Assembly (NCBI RefSeq): GCF_000444875.1
Contig: NC_021985.1
Location: 1,674,001-1,738,000 of the forward strand
DNA: 64,000 nucleotides
DNA from: Streptomyces collinus Tu 365
Lineage (GTDB): Bacteria; Actinomycetota; Actinomycetes; Streptomycetales; Streptomycetaceae
Direction of reading: 5' to 3'
Shown here: positions 63,509 through 64,000 of the stretch, in pieces
How positions within the stretch are numbered: the stretch's first letter is position 1
Layout: each line of letters begins with the position of its first letter
Translations under genes and position numbers: made by a program
Notes under the pieces: generated by a model
Told to the model about the DNA's origin: nothing
Database searches by the model: none
The model's input: the letters and a program-made list of their open reading frames with translations, nothing else

Positions 63509-64000
63509 TCATGCCGCTTCCGTCCGGTCAGCGGCCATGCCCGCCGCGTCCAGCAGGGCGGTGCCGACGATCAGGTCGGCGCCGCCGAACTCGGGGTCGT
63601 CCAGTTCGGTGCCGTCGTCCACGGCGAACAGCAGTTTCTCCTCGCCCTGGCGGTAGGCGGTGCCCACGGGCGGGCTGGCCGCGTGGACCGCCAGCAGGGC
63701 GACCAGGTAGGCGAGGTCGGGGTCGCCGGTGCGGCGGGCCTGCGCCAGCAGTCCGGACAGTCTGCGGGGTGCGTCGGCGGGCAGGTCGAGCAGCTCCATG
63801 GCGGTGGCGAGCTGTTCCTCGCTGAACCGGCTGTCGTCCGGGGTCGCGATCAGGTCGGGTTCGGGCATCTCCGCGCCGAGGTGCTCGCGCTCCACCGGCG
63901 GGGTGAGCAGGATGTCGACGAGGTCGCCGACCCGCACGGACACCGGGGTGCGCAACCCGGTGCCCTGGGCGAAGAACGCGTCCGTCACCCGGATCGCCCG
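63509..64000 (-). CDS. C-terminal part of the first SMC-operon protein (MksF/JetA candidate), runs off right edge
   Basis: 163 codons are visible, without the start. The region DSRFSEEQLATAMELLDLPADAP then RRLSGLLAQARRTGDPDLAYLVALLA is helical, as in C-terminal domains of kleisin-like MksF/JetA proteins, and ADLIVGTALLDAAGMAADRTEAA ends the chain. The internal GTG at 63988 is not the start because the frame stays open to the edge. Gene order (this, MksE-like, SMC-like) matches MksFEB/JetABC operons. The identity is inferred from position and needs the missing part. Confidence 0.5.
   Translation of the reverse strand, partial: RAIRVTDAFFAQGTGLRTPVSVRVGDLVDILLTPPVEREHLGAEMPEPDLIATPDDSRFSEEQLATAMELLDLPADAPRRLSGLLAQARRTGDPDLAYLVALLAVHAASPPVGTAYRQGEEKLLFAVDDGTELDDPEFGGADLIVGTALLDAAGMAADRTEAA

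Noticed and set aside
57846..64000. Complete Wadjet defence system
   Set aside because: No JetD-like gene is visible and the first gene is cut by the edge, so only a condensin-like or Wadjet-like operon can be claimed.

Overview
The window is a piece of chromosome from a high-GC actinomycete, almost certainly a Streptomyces. The reasons are extreme GC bias with GC3-type codon use, many GTG starts, a tRNA-less 16S-23S-5S operon, a DUF5999 protein, a conservon (histidine kinase, roadblock, DUF742, GTPase), a DasR-type operator before crr-ptsI, and a gene block collinear with mycobacterial Rv1822-Rv1832. It looks like core chromosome: no integrase, transposase, tRNA or CRISPR array was found.

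Region by region. 1-2.5 kb: end of a glutamate-cysteine ligase-family gene and two small Streptomyces proteins. 2.6-6.2 kb: a carbohydrate ABC importer operon (binding protein, two permeases) preceded by three CGAAA-NN-TTCG elements like the xylan/xylobiose operators of Streptomyces. 6.2-9.1 kb: a universal stress protein and an APC-type permease. 9.1-14.2 kb: a molybdenum locus with an HTH-Mop protein, the modABC importer, a tandem-Mop storage protein and a small molybdopterin-fold protein. Inside it lie broken remains of a PucR-like regulator and of a xanthine-dehydrogenase-type large subunit. 14.2-17.4 kb: gcvP behind a glycine riboswitch. 17.5-28.2 kb: PRC-barrel protein, DNA polymerase IV, then the block MerR - bifunctional nuclease - MerR(FtsR-like) - FHA(GarA-like) - DUF881 - DUF1290 - DUF881 - sugar-phosphate nucleotidyltransferase - CDP-alcohol phosphatidyltransferase, all on the minus strand.

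28.2-33.4 kb: one rRNA operon on the minus strand, divergent from crr-ptsI (general PTS proteins; DasR site in the shared promoter region). 36-44 kb: a conserved unknown protein, acetoacetyl-CoA synthetase, a GH31 glycosidase, a NUDIX hydrolase and a DUF35/thiolase-fold pair. 44.4-48.8 kb: an EAL-CBS-GGDEF protein and the glycerol genes glpF-glpK. 48.9-56.8 kb: a conservon whose DUF742 and GTPase genes are separated by a full-length 5-oxoprolinase/hydantoinase gene. 57.2-64 kb: a small membrane protein and an SMC-like operon (1552-residue ATPase, winged-helix-like MksE/JetB candidate, truncated upstream partner). This operon is the best candidate for a poorly described system; it runs off the right edge.

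Functionally the window mixes carbon uptake (PTS, sugar ABC, glycerol), one-carbon/glycine control, cell-envelope and division-linked regulation (FHA/MerR block), Mo acquisition, and chromosome or plasmid surveillance (SMC-like operon). All functional calls come from reading the translated sequence and family knowledge; no database search was run.
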